Shown piece after piece: positions 26,710-35,534 of a DNA stretch of 64,000 bases (position 1 is the stretch's first letter; each line of letters begins with the position of its first letter). Below the pieces are notes generated by a model. The model did no database searches, was not told the origin of the DNA, and saw only the letters and a program-made list of their open reading frames with translations. A program made the position numbers and the translations under genes. The DNA comes from Croceivirga sp. (GTDB lineage: Bacteria > Bacteroidota > Bacteroidia > Flavobacteriales > Flavobacteriaceae). The stretch spans positions 1 through 64,000 of the forward strand of contig JANQQQ010000022.1 in assembly GCA_028284935.1 (NCBI GenBank). The letters run 5' to 3'.

Positions 26710-27604
26710 TGGATTCCTTTATTGGCATGTAGATTTCAGTTTTCCAATTCAACTCTTCACCACCCACATTAGGGTTGTTGTAAAATATTTCCACTGGATG
26801 GTGTTCCACCTCAATATCATTTCTTCCGGCATAATCCAACAAGGTATACCAAGCCCTATCTGAGGTGATATAGTTCCCGTTGTATTCTGCTTTTAGCGCC
26901 CTTTTGGGAAATATCCTTTTGTATTGGATGTCGGTGCCAATGGGTAACCTTTCGGAGCGGATAATCGGCTGTCCAAAATTATAGTAAAGACTATCATTTT
27001 CCATATCCCATTGAGTCACCTCCAACATGGGTGGACCATCCAATTCTACACCATTGACATGAAGTTCGTTGGTCAGATAGGAAAAATTCTTCATCATACC
27101 TCCCGCTTTTTGGAACTGGGTGACCTTTACTGGTATATACGCCAAATACTTCGAGGGAATGTCCTCTTCCCCAACAATGGTCACCCTGATGTTCTTGGTA
27201 TGATGATCAAGGTTCTCCATAAAGTCAAGAACCGTTTTCTTGCTTCGCCTAACAAAATCATTTTCTTTGAACGGAACTTGGATTTTGTTCATAAGACTAT
27301 GGTTTTCATCCCTTACATTGACGATGACTTTTGAGGTAGAATCCGTGAGGGGCAGAATCTTCCAATGGTAGTGATGTATGGAATCCCCAAAGCTAACTTC
27401 TTGCGAAAGGTGGTATAGGTCGCCCTCTTGTTTGATTTTACGGATAGTATCCAGCGTTTGATCCCACAATTTTAAGGATTGGTTAACGGTTCCAGGTACG
27501 GCCTTGGCCTCAAAACGAATGGTGTAGTCTGATGGTTTGATAAGTAAATACCAAAGAAGGCCACCAAGAATAACGAAAAGAATACCAAAAATTAACTTCT
27601 TCAT
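26702..27604 (-). CDS. Membrane-anchored SRPBCC / GyrI-like ligand-binding protein
   Basis: A 300-residue protein with one N-terminal membrane segment (LIFGILFVILGGLLWYLLI). A probable SRPBCC half (about 25-140) is followed by a GyrI-like/AraC-effector-binding half (about 150-300) ending VEIFYNNPNVGGEELNWKTEIYMP. Such domains bind small hydrophobic ligands. No DNA-binding domain is present, so it probably acts as a periplasmic binding or enzymatic protein. It sits 6 bp after the haloperoxidase gene and overlaps the propeller gene, so it belongs to the same operon. Confidence 0.75.
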   Translation of the reverse strand: MKKLIFGILFVILGGLLWYLLIKPSDYTIRFEAKAVPGTVNQSLKLWDQTLDTIRKIKQEGDLYHLSQEVSFGDSIHHYHWKILPLTDSTSKVIVNVRDENHSLMNKIQVPFKENDFVRRSKKTVLDFMENLDHHTKNIRVTIVGEEDIPSKYLAYIPVKVTQFQKAGGMMKNFSYLTNELHVNGVELDGPPMLEVTQWDMENDSLYYNFGQPIIRSERLPIGTDIQYKRIFPKRALKAEYNGNYITSDRAWYTLLDYAGRNDIEVEHHPVEIFYNNPNVGGEELNWKTEIYMPIKESNE

Positions 27605-27610
27605 TTTTAA

Positions 27611-28957
27611 TTAATTAATGTGAACGACTTCGTTTTCTTTTTTCATGGTCAACGTACTGACGATAAAAGCACCAAGATCTCGCCCTTGTTTCACGCCTAC
27701 TTCCACAGCTGTCCTATAATGGATACCACCATACATTCTACTGATGGCGGCTTCATCTGCCGCAGAAGTAAATGATGGAAAGGAACGAACAGGCAATCCA
27801 TATTGAACTTCAGTATCATCGTCAAAAGCAAAATTATCACCATAAATACTGGTTAGGGCCACTGCCGCTGCTCCAGATACCACACTGTGACCACTGGTAT
27901 ACTCTGGAAATGGGGGGGTCTGCAGTACAGGTTCCCAGCTTTCATCGATATGGTCGTTGATAAGCGTTTCAGGACGTATGAGGTTACTGCGGTATTTTTC
28001 ATCCCAACAACTAATAAAAGCGTCTGCGATGGCAATCGAAGTTTTGGTATAGGTGTGCACGGTTTCGATCACATTGGCATTGGTTTTTCGGGCGGCTATC
28101 TTGGCAATACCAATCCAATGTGCACCAGGGGTAATTTTTTTGGTTGCAAACATTAAATGGCCCCGGGTTACGGAGACATAGGGATTGCAATCCCAAAACT
28201 GTGCTATGGCCACCTCTTCCGATTCGTCACCCTTTGAAGTAATCTCATTGCTAATGTCATAAACCTCTTTGACCTCATTGAAAAAGTCGGATCCCTGGTC
28301 CATGGAAAAAGCAGGTGGTGGCGTTGGTTTGAACTGTCCAGCTGAGTCTATGACAAAAGGGCGGATCTTGTTCCAATGCGGTTCTATGCCATCCATATAA
28401 GCAGGGGGAGTAGGCTGCCAGCGAGCGGGTTCATCCGTGTCAACCGAAAACTTGGGCATGGTACGGGTCTGTTTGTAATTATCCTTGTCCATCCAAACCG
28501 AAATATGTTCCGAAACGGTAAGACCATAATTCTTGGAAGCACTGAATACATCTTCATTGGTAGCTTTCCAAACGGTATATAAACTATCCCGATAGGTAGT
28601 AATCATCTCTTCCGAAAAAATAAGCTTTCGGCTCAGGTCCATATGTGCAATCAACGCTGCCAACTCAAAGTTGATGTTTTCTGATGTAGGTTTAGGAATG
28701 GACTGAAGTCCGGTCAATTGACCTGCCAACGATTGGTAATCCTTGTTGTTTTTCGCAATAATCTCATAAGCCCCAATATTTGGATAGGCATAAATTCTGC
28801 TCGCAACGGGAGGAGAAAAAATATCGTGAACCATCACCTCGGTCACCTTGTCCACAGAGGCATGATAATCTTCTGGTGTTATTTCTATAGCTTGTTTTTC
28901 CTTTACGCAGGAAAATAGAATAAAGGAAAAAACCAATGAAAACTGTACTCTTTTCAT
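27611..28957 (-). CDS. Vanadium-dependent haloperoxidase / PAP2-family lipoprotein
   Basis: A 448-residue protein with a lipobox (ILFSC, C17). The vanadate/phosphate-binding motifs are present in order: K and R in KYRSNLIRPET, PEYTSGHSVVSG, and S-R with H in SRMYGGIHYRT. Where acid phosphatases of this superfamily have an aspartate four residues after that histidine, this protein has alanine (HYRTA), which argues against phosphatase action. Haloperoxidases oxidise halides with peroxide. The actual activity is untested. ATG 28957 is preferred to a TTG at 28963. It lies 2 bp after the first FG-GAP gene. Confidence 0.82.
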   Translation of the reverse strand: MKRVQFSLVFSFILFSCVKEKQAIEITPEDYHASVDKVTEVMVHDIFSPPVASRIYAYPNIGAYEIIAKNNKDYQSLAGQLTGLQSIPKPTSENINFELAALIAHMDLSRKLIFSEEMITTYRDSLYTVWKATNEDVFSASKNYGLTVSEHISVWMDKDNYKQTRTMPKFSVDTDEPARWQPTPPAYMDGIEPHWNKIRPFVIDSAGQFKPTPPPAFSMDQGSDFFNEVKEVYDISNEITSKGDESEEVAIAQFWDCNPYVSVTRGHLMFATKKITPGAHWIGIAKIAARKTNANVIETVHTYTKTSIAIADAFISCWDEKYRSNLIRPETLINDHIDESWEPVLQTPPFPEYTSGHSVVSGAAAVALTSIYGDNFAFDDDTEVQYGLPVRSFPSFTSAADEAAISRMYGGIHYRTAVEVGVKQGRDLGAFIVSTLTMKKENEVVHIN

Positions 28958-28959
28958 CT

Positions 28960-31900
28960 TCAATTTTGTTTGGAATTGATTTTATAAACTTCTACTTCAC
29001 TATCATTATAAACGGCCAATAAATAGCCCCTCCCGTTTAGGGAAAGTATATCCAAATGCCGTATGGATTTCTGTGTAAGGTCCAATCCTAGTTGATTGCC
29101 CAAAATTATTTTATTTTCAGATGTTATCAAGGCCCCGGGGAATGAATCAAATCGACCATGATAGGGTTTTACCCCAAAGTAATTTCCTCCTGCCAAAACT
29201 TCAAGATGGCCATCACCATCAAAATCAGAGGACACAAAGTCCATAATGGGGGAAACCTGTAAGGTGCTTGGGAAAGGTAGGAATTCAAAATTTCCTTTGT
29301 TATTCTTTAAATATCCGGAGGCCAAGGTGCTCACTTCAAGTATTTCTGCCTTTTCCAATTGATCGGCTTCAAAAATGTCTTCAACTGATTTTCCCGCAAA
29401 AGAGGAATAGGTATTAAATTTTTTACGGAGACTGACCATTTGGGCAGCCAATGCGTCCAGACCTTCCAGCGTATAGTAGGTGCCATTTTTCGCGAAAGTC
29501 GTAATGGTTTCGGTTTGTCCGTTGTTGTCAAAATCGGAATAGTACAAGCGCAGTGGATTTTTTTCTGAGGCATTGAATTTGCTATTGAGTCCCCAATTTC
29601 CCAATAGATAATCCATATCACCGTCGCTATCAATATCAAATGGGTGAATACTCTGCCAAAGTCCAGATGCATTGATTTTTATGTTTTCAACCAGCCTTCC
29701 ACTCGAGTTTTTAAAGAAACGTGGGGACATCCATTCACCGACTACAATAAGGTCCTTCATACCATCGTGGTCAAAATCGTTCCAAATAGCGTCAGTGACC
29801 ATGCCGGATAATTCAAAACTATGGTCAATTTCAAACCTTCCATTCCGATTGATAAGAAGGTAAGAAGGGACTTCTTTGCCAAATCGGGCCGTTTCGGTTT
29901 GCCCCCCAATGAAAATATCCAAATCACCATCATTGTCGTAGTCAAAGGGTTTTATTACTGAAGTGTTTTGAAAAAACACTGGAAAATCTGTCTTGACCCA
30001 GCCAGAAGGATTGGAGGAATAAAGTTGGTCGGTTAGGGGTTTTGAATTGCCGAAGAAGTCGCCACCACCATTCCCTACCAGTAAATCATTGAAATTATCC
30101 CCATTAAAATCAGCAATAAAGGCTGAAATATTTTCAGTAATGGAATCATTCTTTGTTGCTGCAAATCCCATTGCCTCAAAGCCGTCTTGATTTTGGATGA
30201 AAACTGTTGAACGAATAAACTTGGAACCGCCAAAGAACAAATCCTCCTTACCGTCTTGGTCAATATCGCCTTTGGCAAAAGCTGGACCCCTGTCAGAGAT
30301 GCGATAGGGAATTAGTTTTTCCCGGTTAAAATCCAGATAGTTGTCCTCTACATGTGTAAAGTATATCCCAAGGTTGGTGGTGTCTTTTTCAAACAGGGGT
30401 GTTTCCTTCTTTTTTTTGTTCGAGGTAAAAACCTCTCTAGAGCTTTCTGGAGCTATTTTGAGGGTTTTATTTGCTGGAATACTGGTCAAGGTTTGATAGG
30501 TGTTATCTGGCCAAACTACCCGTATTGAATCGATTTGTTCCTTATCACCAAGGCCAAAATGGAGTATGGGCTGAGAGCTCGCCTGAAAACCTCGTGCTGG
30601 GAATAGTTCTTTAAACTGAAGTTGACCATCGTGATAGAGATATACTTTTGAGCCGATTCCGAATTTGTTTTTTTCACCATGCTCCAACGTAACCTTGAGG
30701 TAATTTGTTGAGTTATCCACCTTGTTTTCGTAGATACTGGCAACTGCATTGAGGTTGTTGACCACGATATCCAAGTCACCATCATTGTCCAAATCTCCGT
30801 ATGCCGAGGCTCCTGAAACCAAAGTGTCATTGTCCATCCAATTTTTGGATTTATCCAAAAAAGAAAGATTGCCATCCCCTTGAAAAATATAGTTTTGGGT
30901 CATTCCAGATGGAATCATGTCCAGTGCCTTTTGGTCCACCAACTTGGTATTGTTGATCTTATTCTGAATCTGTGTGTTGGAAATGAATTTGATGAAATCC
31001 AGGTCATTGGGGCGTTTTGGAATTCCATTGGCTATAAATAAATCTTGATTTCCGTCTTGATCGTAATCCCCAAAAAGCGCACTCCAACTCCAATCGGTAG
31101 CTGCAACCCCACTTAAGAGTGCAGTTTCCAAGTATTTTCCATTAGGCTGGTTCACGTAGAGCATGTTCCTCGTGAATTGGTAATGGTACCCAAAATCTTG
31201 AATCCTCATTTTTTGAACCTGTACGTTGTCATCCCCTTCAGAAGCTTTCAACGGAACCTCATCTTCAGGCAACATGTCCAAGGAAATTAAATCAGGCAAC
31301 CCATCATGGTTGATATCTGCAACATCACTACCCATAGAGAATCGAGAAGTGTGTCCAAAGTACTTTCTTAGGCTTTCCGTAAAGGTACCATCCCCATTGT
31401 TGAGGTAATAATAGTCGTCCTCATGGAAATCATTGCCCACATAAATATCAGGATAGCCGTCTGAATTAAAGTCGGAAACGGCCAACCCTAAACCATAGCC
31501 ATTTATTCCTCCGTAGATACCGGCTTCCTCGCTCACATCAATGAATTTTCCTTCGTCATTTCGCAGCAGTTTGTCGCCCGTCTCATAATTGCGTTGATAG
31601 CGTAAATCTGCTTTTCCATAAGAGCCTGAAGTATGGACGGCATGGTTCAATAGGTACAGGTCCAAGTCCCCATCCAAATCATAGTCGAAAAATGATGCAG
31701 CAGAACTATAAGATTCAAAATCCAGATCGTATTCTTGTGCCCTTTCCGAAAATGTAAGATCCCCATTATTGATATAAAGTTCATTATACCCTCCAAAACC
31801 GTTGATACCTACCACGGCGCAAACATATATGTCCAACAATCCATCCCCATTGACATCGGCCATAACGGTACCTGTATTCCAATCACTTTCTCCTGCTACA

Positions 31901-32199
31901 CCGGCTTGATCGGTGATATCCTCGAACGTCATCCCTCCTTTATTCAAGTATAGTTTGTTTTTTACCTGATTGCCCGAGAAGTAGATATCCGGAAGGCCAT
32001 CATTGTTGATATCCCCAACAGCAACGCCACCTCCATTGTAGAAATAGAGATAATCCAAAATATTAAGGTCATCAGTTTCTTTAACCGTATTGGTAAAATC
32101 AATACCTGTATGATTGGGTGAAGTGTTGTTAAAAAGTGTCCCTACTTGGGTACACCCAAATAATACTGAACCTAAAATGTACATGAACCATTTCCTCAT
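28960..32199 (-). CDS. FG-GAP/VCBS repeat lipoprotein with ASPIC-UnbV domain (copy 1)
   Basis: A 1079-residue exported protein with a lipobox (LFGC, C16). Two sets of calcium-type FG-GAP blades (for example DINNDGLPDIYFSGN, DVNGDGLLDIYVC, DYDNDGDLDIFIGG, DIDSDGDMDYLLGNWG) flank a central ASPIC/UnbV (CRTAC1-type) segment near 540-580 (FPARGFQASSQPILHFGLGD, then DSIRVVWPDN). This suggests two propellers joined by the ASPIC domain. The ligand is unknown. It is the third member of a tandem triplet. Its ATG overlaps the TGA of the upstream paralogue (ATGA), and it is followed after 2 bp by the haloperoxidase gene. Confidence 0.88.
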   Translation of the reverse strand: MRKWFMYILGSVLFGCTQVGTLFNNTSPNHTGIDFTNTVKETDDLNILDYLYFYNGGGVAVGDINNDGLPDIYFSGNQVKNKLYLNKGGMTFEDITDQAGVAGESDWNTGTVMADVNGDGLLDIYVCAVVGINGFGGYNELYINNGDLTFSERAQEYDLDFESYSSAASFFDYDLDGDLDLYLLNHAVHTSGSYGKADLRYQRNYETGDKLLRNDEGKFIDVSEEAGIYGGINGYGLGLAVSDFNSDGYPDIYVGNDFHEDDYYYLNNGDGTFTESLRKYFGHTSRFSMGSDVADINHDGLPDLISLDMLPEDEVPLKASEGDDNVQVQKMRIQDFGYHYQFTRNMLYVNQPNGKYLETALLSGVAATDWSWSALFGDYDQDGNQDLFIANGIPKRPNDLDFIKFISNTQIQNKINNTKLVDQKALDMIPSGMTQNYIFQGDGNLSFLDKSKNWMDNDTLVSGASAYGDLDNDGDLDIVVNNLNAVASIYENKVDNSTNYLKVTLEHGEKNKFGIGSKVYLYHDGQLQFKELFPARGFQASSQPILHFGLGDKEQIDSIRVVWPDNTYQTLTSIPANKTLKIAPESSREVFTSNKKKKETPLFEKDTTNLGIYFTHVEDNYLDFNREKLIPYRISDRGPAFAKGDIDQDGKEDLFFGGSKFIRSTVFIQNQDGFEAMGFAATKNDSITENISAFIADFNGDNFNDLLVGNGGGDFFGNSKPLTDQLYSSNPSGWVKTDFPVFFQNTSVIKPFDYDNDGDLDIFIGGQTETARFGKEVPSYLLINRNGRFEIDHSFELSGMVTDAIWNDFDHDGMKDLIVVGEWMSPRFFKNSSGRLVENIKINASGLWQSIHPFDIDSDGDMDYLLGNWGLNSKFNASEKNPLRLYYSDFDNNGQTETITTFAKNGTYYTLEGLDALAAQMVSLRKKFNTYSSFAGKSVEDIFEADQLEKAEILEVSTLASGYLKNNKGNFEFLPFPSTLQVSPIMDFVSSDFDGDGHLEVLAGGNYFGVKPYHGRFDSFPGALITSENKIILGNQLGLDLTQKSIRHLDILSLNGRGYLLAVYNDSEVEVYKINSKQN

Positions 32200-35100
32200 T
32201 TTAAGGCGAATATTTTGGGTTTTCCTTCATTGATGCCAGCAATTAAAAATCGATTACCGTTTTTATCCGTAACGGCTTTCAAATGTTTGACCTCATCACG
32301 CACTACGAACCCACTCTCGTCATAGTTTTTCCATTCAAAATTTAGATGGCCATCGCCCAAAAGGACATTGCCAAAGTTGGCATCCAATCTTGAGAATTGG
32401 GGCTTGAATTCAAAATTATTTCCCGCCATAATTAAATCAAGATGACCGTCATTATTAATATCACTACAAGTAATATCACAGACACATGAAAATTGGACCC
32501 GAGGGGGTAATTTGTTGATTTTAAACTGGCCGTTTCCTTCATTAATGGCAATTACAGAGGCAGATAACCTGCTTTTTTTCACAATGGATTGTTCAATGAT
32601 TTCTTTTGGGAATAACTCTTGAATGGTTCTTTTTGCATACTCCGAAGCCCTCAGATTTTCCTTTTTTAGGGATACCAACTGGTTGGTCACCTCTTTTTTC
32701 TGGTGGATGGGATAGTCCTTCCCATCTTCAGTTATCGTCACTAGTTGTTCGATGGTACCGTTATTATCAAAGTCATTGATCCATAATTTCATGGGATGCC
32801 CTTCTGTTGGTCTGTAATGCAGGTTCTCACCATGATTCCCTAGGATAAGGTCTAAATCCCCATCACCATCCAAATCAGCTGCTTCCAAAGTGTTCCACCA
32901 ACCATCTAGGCTATCTAAGGAAGTGTTGATTCGCTGGACCCTTCTCCCAGAATTTTTATGGATTTTAGGTGCGTCCCAGTCTGAGACGGTCACCAAATCG
33001 TCTTTGCCATCCCCATCCATATCAGCCCAAATGGCATCAGTGACCATACCTTCATCTTTAAGGTTATACCCTCTTCTTTCAGTGGCATCCACAAAAATCC
33101 CATCTCGATTTTCCAATAAAAGGTGATTGGGGTCAAGACCGTAGACACCAACTACACTTCTGGAGCCTATAAAGACATCTGTGTCACCATCCCCATCATA
33201 ATCCTTGGGTGCAATAATGGAAACGTTTTTAAAAGTAGTTGGCAAATTTTGTTCGGAAGGACTAAAATTTCCATTCCCATCGTTAAGGTAAAGTCGGGTT
33301 CTGTAGGTGTTATCTTGGCCTACCTCATTACCGCCGCTTCCTACCATGAGATCCATATCCCCGTCACCATCGGTATCCAAAAATGCCGCTGCCGTATCTT
33401 CCAAGGATTTATCCCTATCAAAAGCCCTCGAGGGCTTTGGCTGAAATTTCCCTTTGCCCAAATGGGTATACATGATTGCCGCAGTACCTTTTGCACCACC
33501 AATAAAAACATCTTCATGACCATCACCGTTCACGTCTGCTACTGCCATTGCAGGTCCTTCTTGAGACAACTTATTGTAAATAAGGCCTTCATAATCAAAA
33601 TCATTATATGAGTTTTCAATATGGGCGATTAAATTGGAATTGTCCAGTTCTTGAATAAGGGTATTTTTAATTTTATATGAATCAGGTGTATAGGTATCCT
33701 GAGCATCCTTTTGGTAAAGTTCCAAGCGTTGATTGGCCTGGACTTCTTTAAGGACCATGGTTTTATCGTTTGGCCAGACGATTTGGATGGAATCCAGTTT
33801 TTTGGTGTTCCCCAAGCCCAAAGTCATAACATAATCAATAGAGGACTGAAACCCCCTTGAGGGTATCAGCTCTTGATTAACGGTATTTTCACCAAAATAG
33901 AACGTTACCGAAGACCCAATTGCGAACGGATTGCCGTCTTGCCCATTTAGTTTGAGTTGTATGTGGTTGTGTGGTAATTGATCATTGGTATTATTGCGAT
34001 ACACAAAGGTGTTGGTGTTCACATTGTTTATTACTAGGTCAAGATCCCCATCATTGTCAAGATCCCCATAGGCCGCCCCGTTGGAGCGAGTGGGCAAATC
34101 AAAACCCCAATCTTTGTTGGCGTTATCAAAAGTGATGTCCCCATTGTTTTTGAATGCAAAATTGGGTTGCGGTTTTATGGGCATTTTGTTAATGATGGAA
34201 TCAATGGATTCCTTTTTCCCGGTCAATGCCATTTTTTGGATGATCTCATTAGCAAAGAAATCCACAAAATCCAAATCGGTAAGGTCATGGTTGATACCAT
34301 TGGTCACAAAAATATCCTTAAAGCCATCATTGTCCATATCAAATATGAGTCCTGCCCAACTCCAGTCCGTAGCATCTATTCCACTATAATAAGCTACTTC
34401 AGAGAAGGTGCCGTTTCCGTTATTAAGCTGTAAGGTATTCTGAATGTACTGCTGGTAAAAATCCTTGTTTCGTTTTAGATCATGGACATTATATCCTTCA
34501 AACTCCATCACAGATTTCACCCTTTCTTCAGGTTCAGGGAGCATATCAGTAATAAATATATCATTGTGACCATCATTATTGATGTCTGCAATATCAATAC
34601 CCATTGCGGATAGGCTCAAATGTTGCGTGTAATCCTTGATTTCTTCTGTAAAAGTGCCATCCTTTTGGTTGATATATAGGTAATCCCGCTCATAGAAGTC
34701 ATTGGAGACATAAATATCGGGCCATAGGTCACTATTAATGTCAGTAACCAGAACTCCTAAGCCAAAACCGATCAAACTTCCATAAATTCCTGCCTCTTCA
34801 CTGACATCAACAAATTTTCCCCCGTCATTGCGCAACAGCATATCACCAACTCCCCTAAAAATATGGGGAACTCCCTCCCAGTCCTGCGCACGCACTTCCC
34901 GTTGTTCCGCATAACCAAGACTGCTAACGGGGATGTTGCTGTTATTCAGAATATAGGCATCCAAGTCCCCGTCCTTATCATAATCAAAAAAAGAAGCATG
35001 GGTGGAAAATCCTGTTTTTGCCAAATTAAATTCTTGGGCGCGCTCGGTAAAGGTCAAATCCCCGTTATTGATATAGAGATCATTATCATGATTATTCCCT

Positions 35101-35534
35101 TCTAAATTTCCAGCGTTACTTACATAAATATCCAAGAGACCATCAGCGTTAATGTCCGCCATGGTTACCCCTGTGGACCAAGGTTTGTTACCTCCAACTC
35201 CAGCGTTTAAGGTAATGTCTTCAAATTGCAACCCTCCTTTATTAAGGTATAGTTTATTGGGTTCCATATTACCAGTAAGATAGATGTCTGGTAATCCATC
35301 GTTATTAATGTCGCCTATGGCTACGCCACCACCGTTATAAAAATTACGGTACTTGAAAATATTGAAGTCCTTTTGGTTTTCTACATAATTAACAAAGTCA
35401 ATACCGCTTTCCTCAGCGGTCAATAGGGAAAAAAGTGGCTCTTTTGTTGTGGCCGAAACTTCATTCTTTGTTTCATTGCAGGCAATTAGTAATAGAAGCG
35501 TTGTAATCCAGGGGATTATGTATTTTGATTTCAT
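32196..35534 (-). CDS. FG-GAP/VCBS repeat lipoprotein with ASPIC-UnbV domain (copy 2)
   Basis: A 1112-residue paralogue with a lipobox (LIAC, C19). It has the same order: acidic blades, the ASPIC segment (SRGFQSSIDYVMTLGLGN then DSIQIVWPND), and a second blade set (DVNGDGHEDVFIGGAKG, DYDGDGDTDVFIGSRS, DLDGDGDLDLILGNHG). Copies share long stretches such as NFYNGGGVAIGDINNDGLPD but have diverged clearly, so the triplication is not recent. ATGA overlaps at both ends indicate translational coupling. Confidence 0.88.
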   Translation of the reverse strand: MKSKYIIPWITTLLLLIACNETKNEVSATTKEPLFSLLTAEESGIDFVNYVENQKDFNIFKYRNFYNGGGVAIGDINNDGLPDIYLTGNMEPNKLYLNKGGLQFEDITLNAGVGGNKPWSTGVTMADINADGLLDIYVSNAGNLEGNNHDNDLYINNGDLTFTERAQEFNLAKTGFSTHASFFDYDKDGDLDAYILNNSNIPVSSLGYAEQREVRAQDWEGVPHIFRGVGDMLLRNDGGKFVDVSEEAGIYGSLIGFGLGVLVTDINSDLWPDIYVSNDFYERDYLYINQKDGTFTEEIKDYTQHLSLSAMGIDIADINNDGHNDIFITDMLPEPEERVKSVMEFEGYNVHDLKRNKDFYQQYIQNTLQLNNGNGTFSEVAYYSGIDATDWSWAGLIFDMDNDGFKDIFVTNGINHDLTDLDFVDFFANEIIQKMALTGKKESIDSIINKMPIKPQPNFAFKNNGDITFDNANKDWGFDLPTRSNGAAYGDLDNDGDLDLVINNVNTNTFVYRNNTNDQLPHNHIQLKLNGQDGNPFAIGSSVTFYFGENTVNQELIPSRGFQSSIDYVMTLGLGNTKKLDSIQIVWPNDKTMVLKEVQANQRLELYQKDAQDTYTPDSYKIKNTLIQELDNSNLIAHIENSYNDFDYEGLIYNKLSQEGPAMAVADVNGDGHEDVFIGGAKGTAAIMYTHLGKGKFQPKPSRAFDRDKSLEDTAAAFLDTDGDGDMDLMVGSGGNEVGQDNTYRTRLYLNDGNGNFSPSEQNLPTTFKNVSIIAPKDYDGDGDTDVFIGSRSVVGVYGLDPNHLLLENRDGIFVDATERRGYNLKDEGMVTDAIWADMDGDGKDDLVTVSDWDAPKIHKNSGRRVQRINTSLDSLDGWWNTLEAADLDGDGDLDLILGNHGENLHYRPTEGHPMKLWINDFDNNGTIEQLVTITEDGKDYPIHQKKEVTNQLVSLKKENLRASEYAKRTIQELFPKEIIEQSIVKKSRLSASVIAINEGNGQFKINKLPPRVQFSCVCDITCSDINNDGHLDLIMAGNNFEFKPQFSRLDANFGNVLLGDGHLNFEWKNYDESGFVVRDEVKHLKAVTDKNGNRFLIAGINEGKPKIFALK

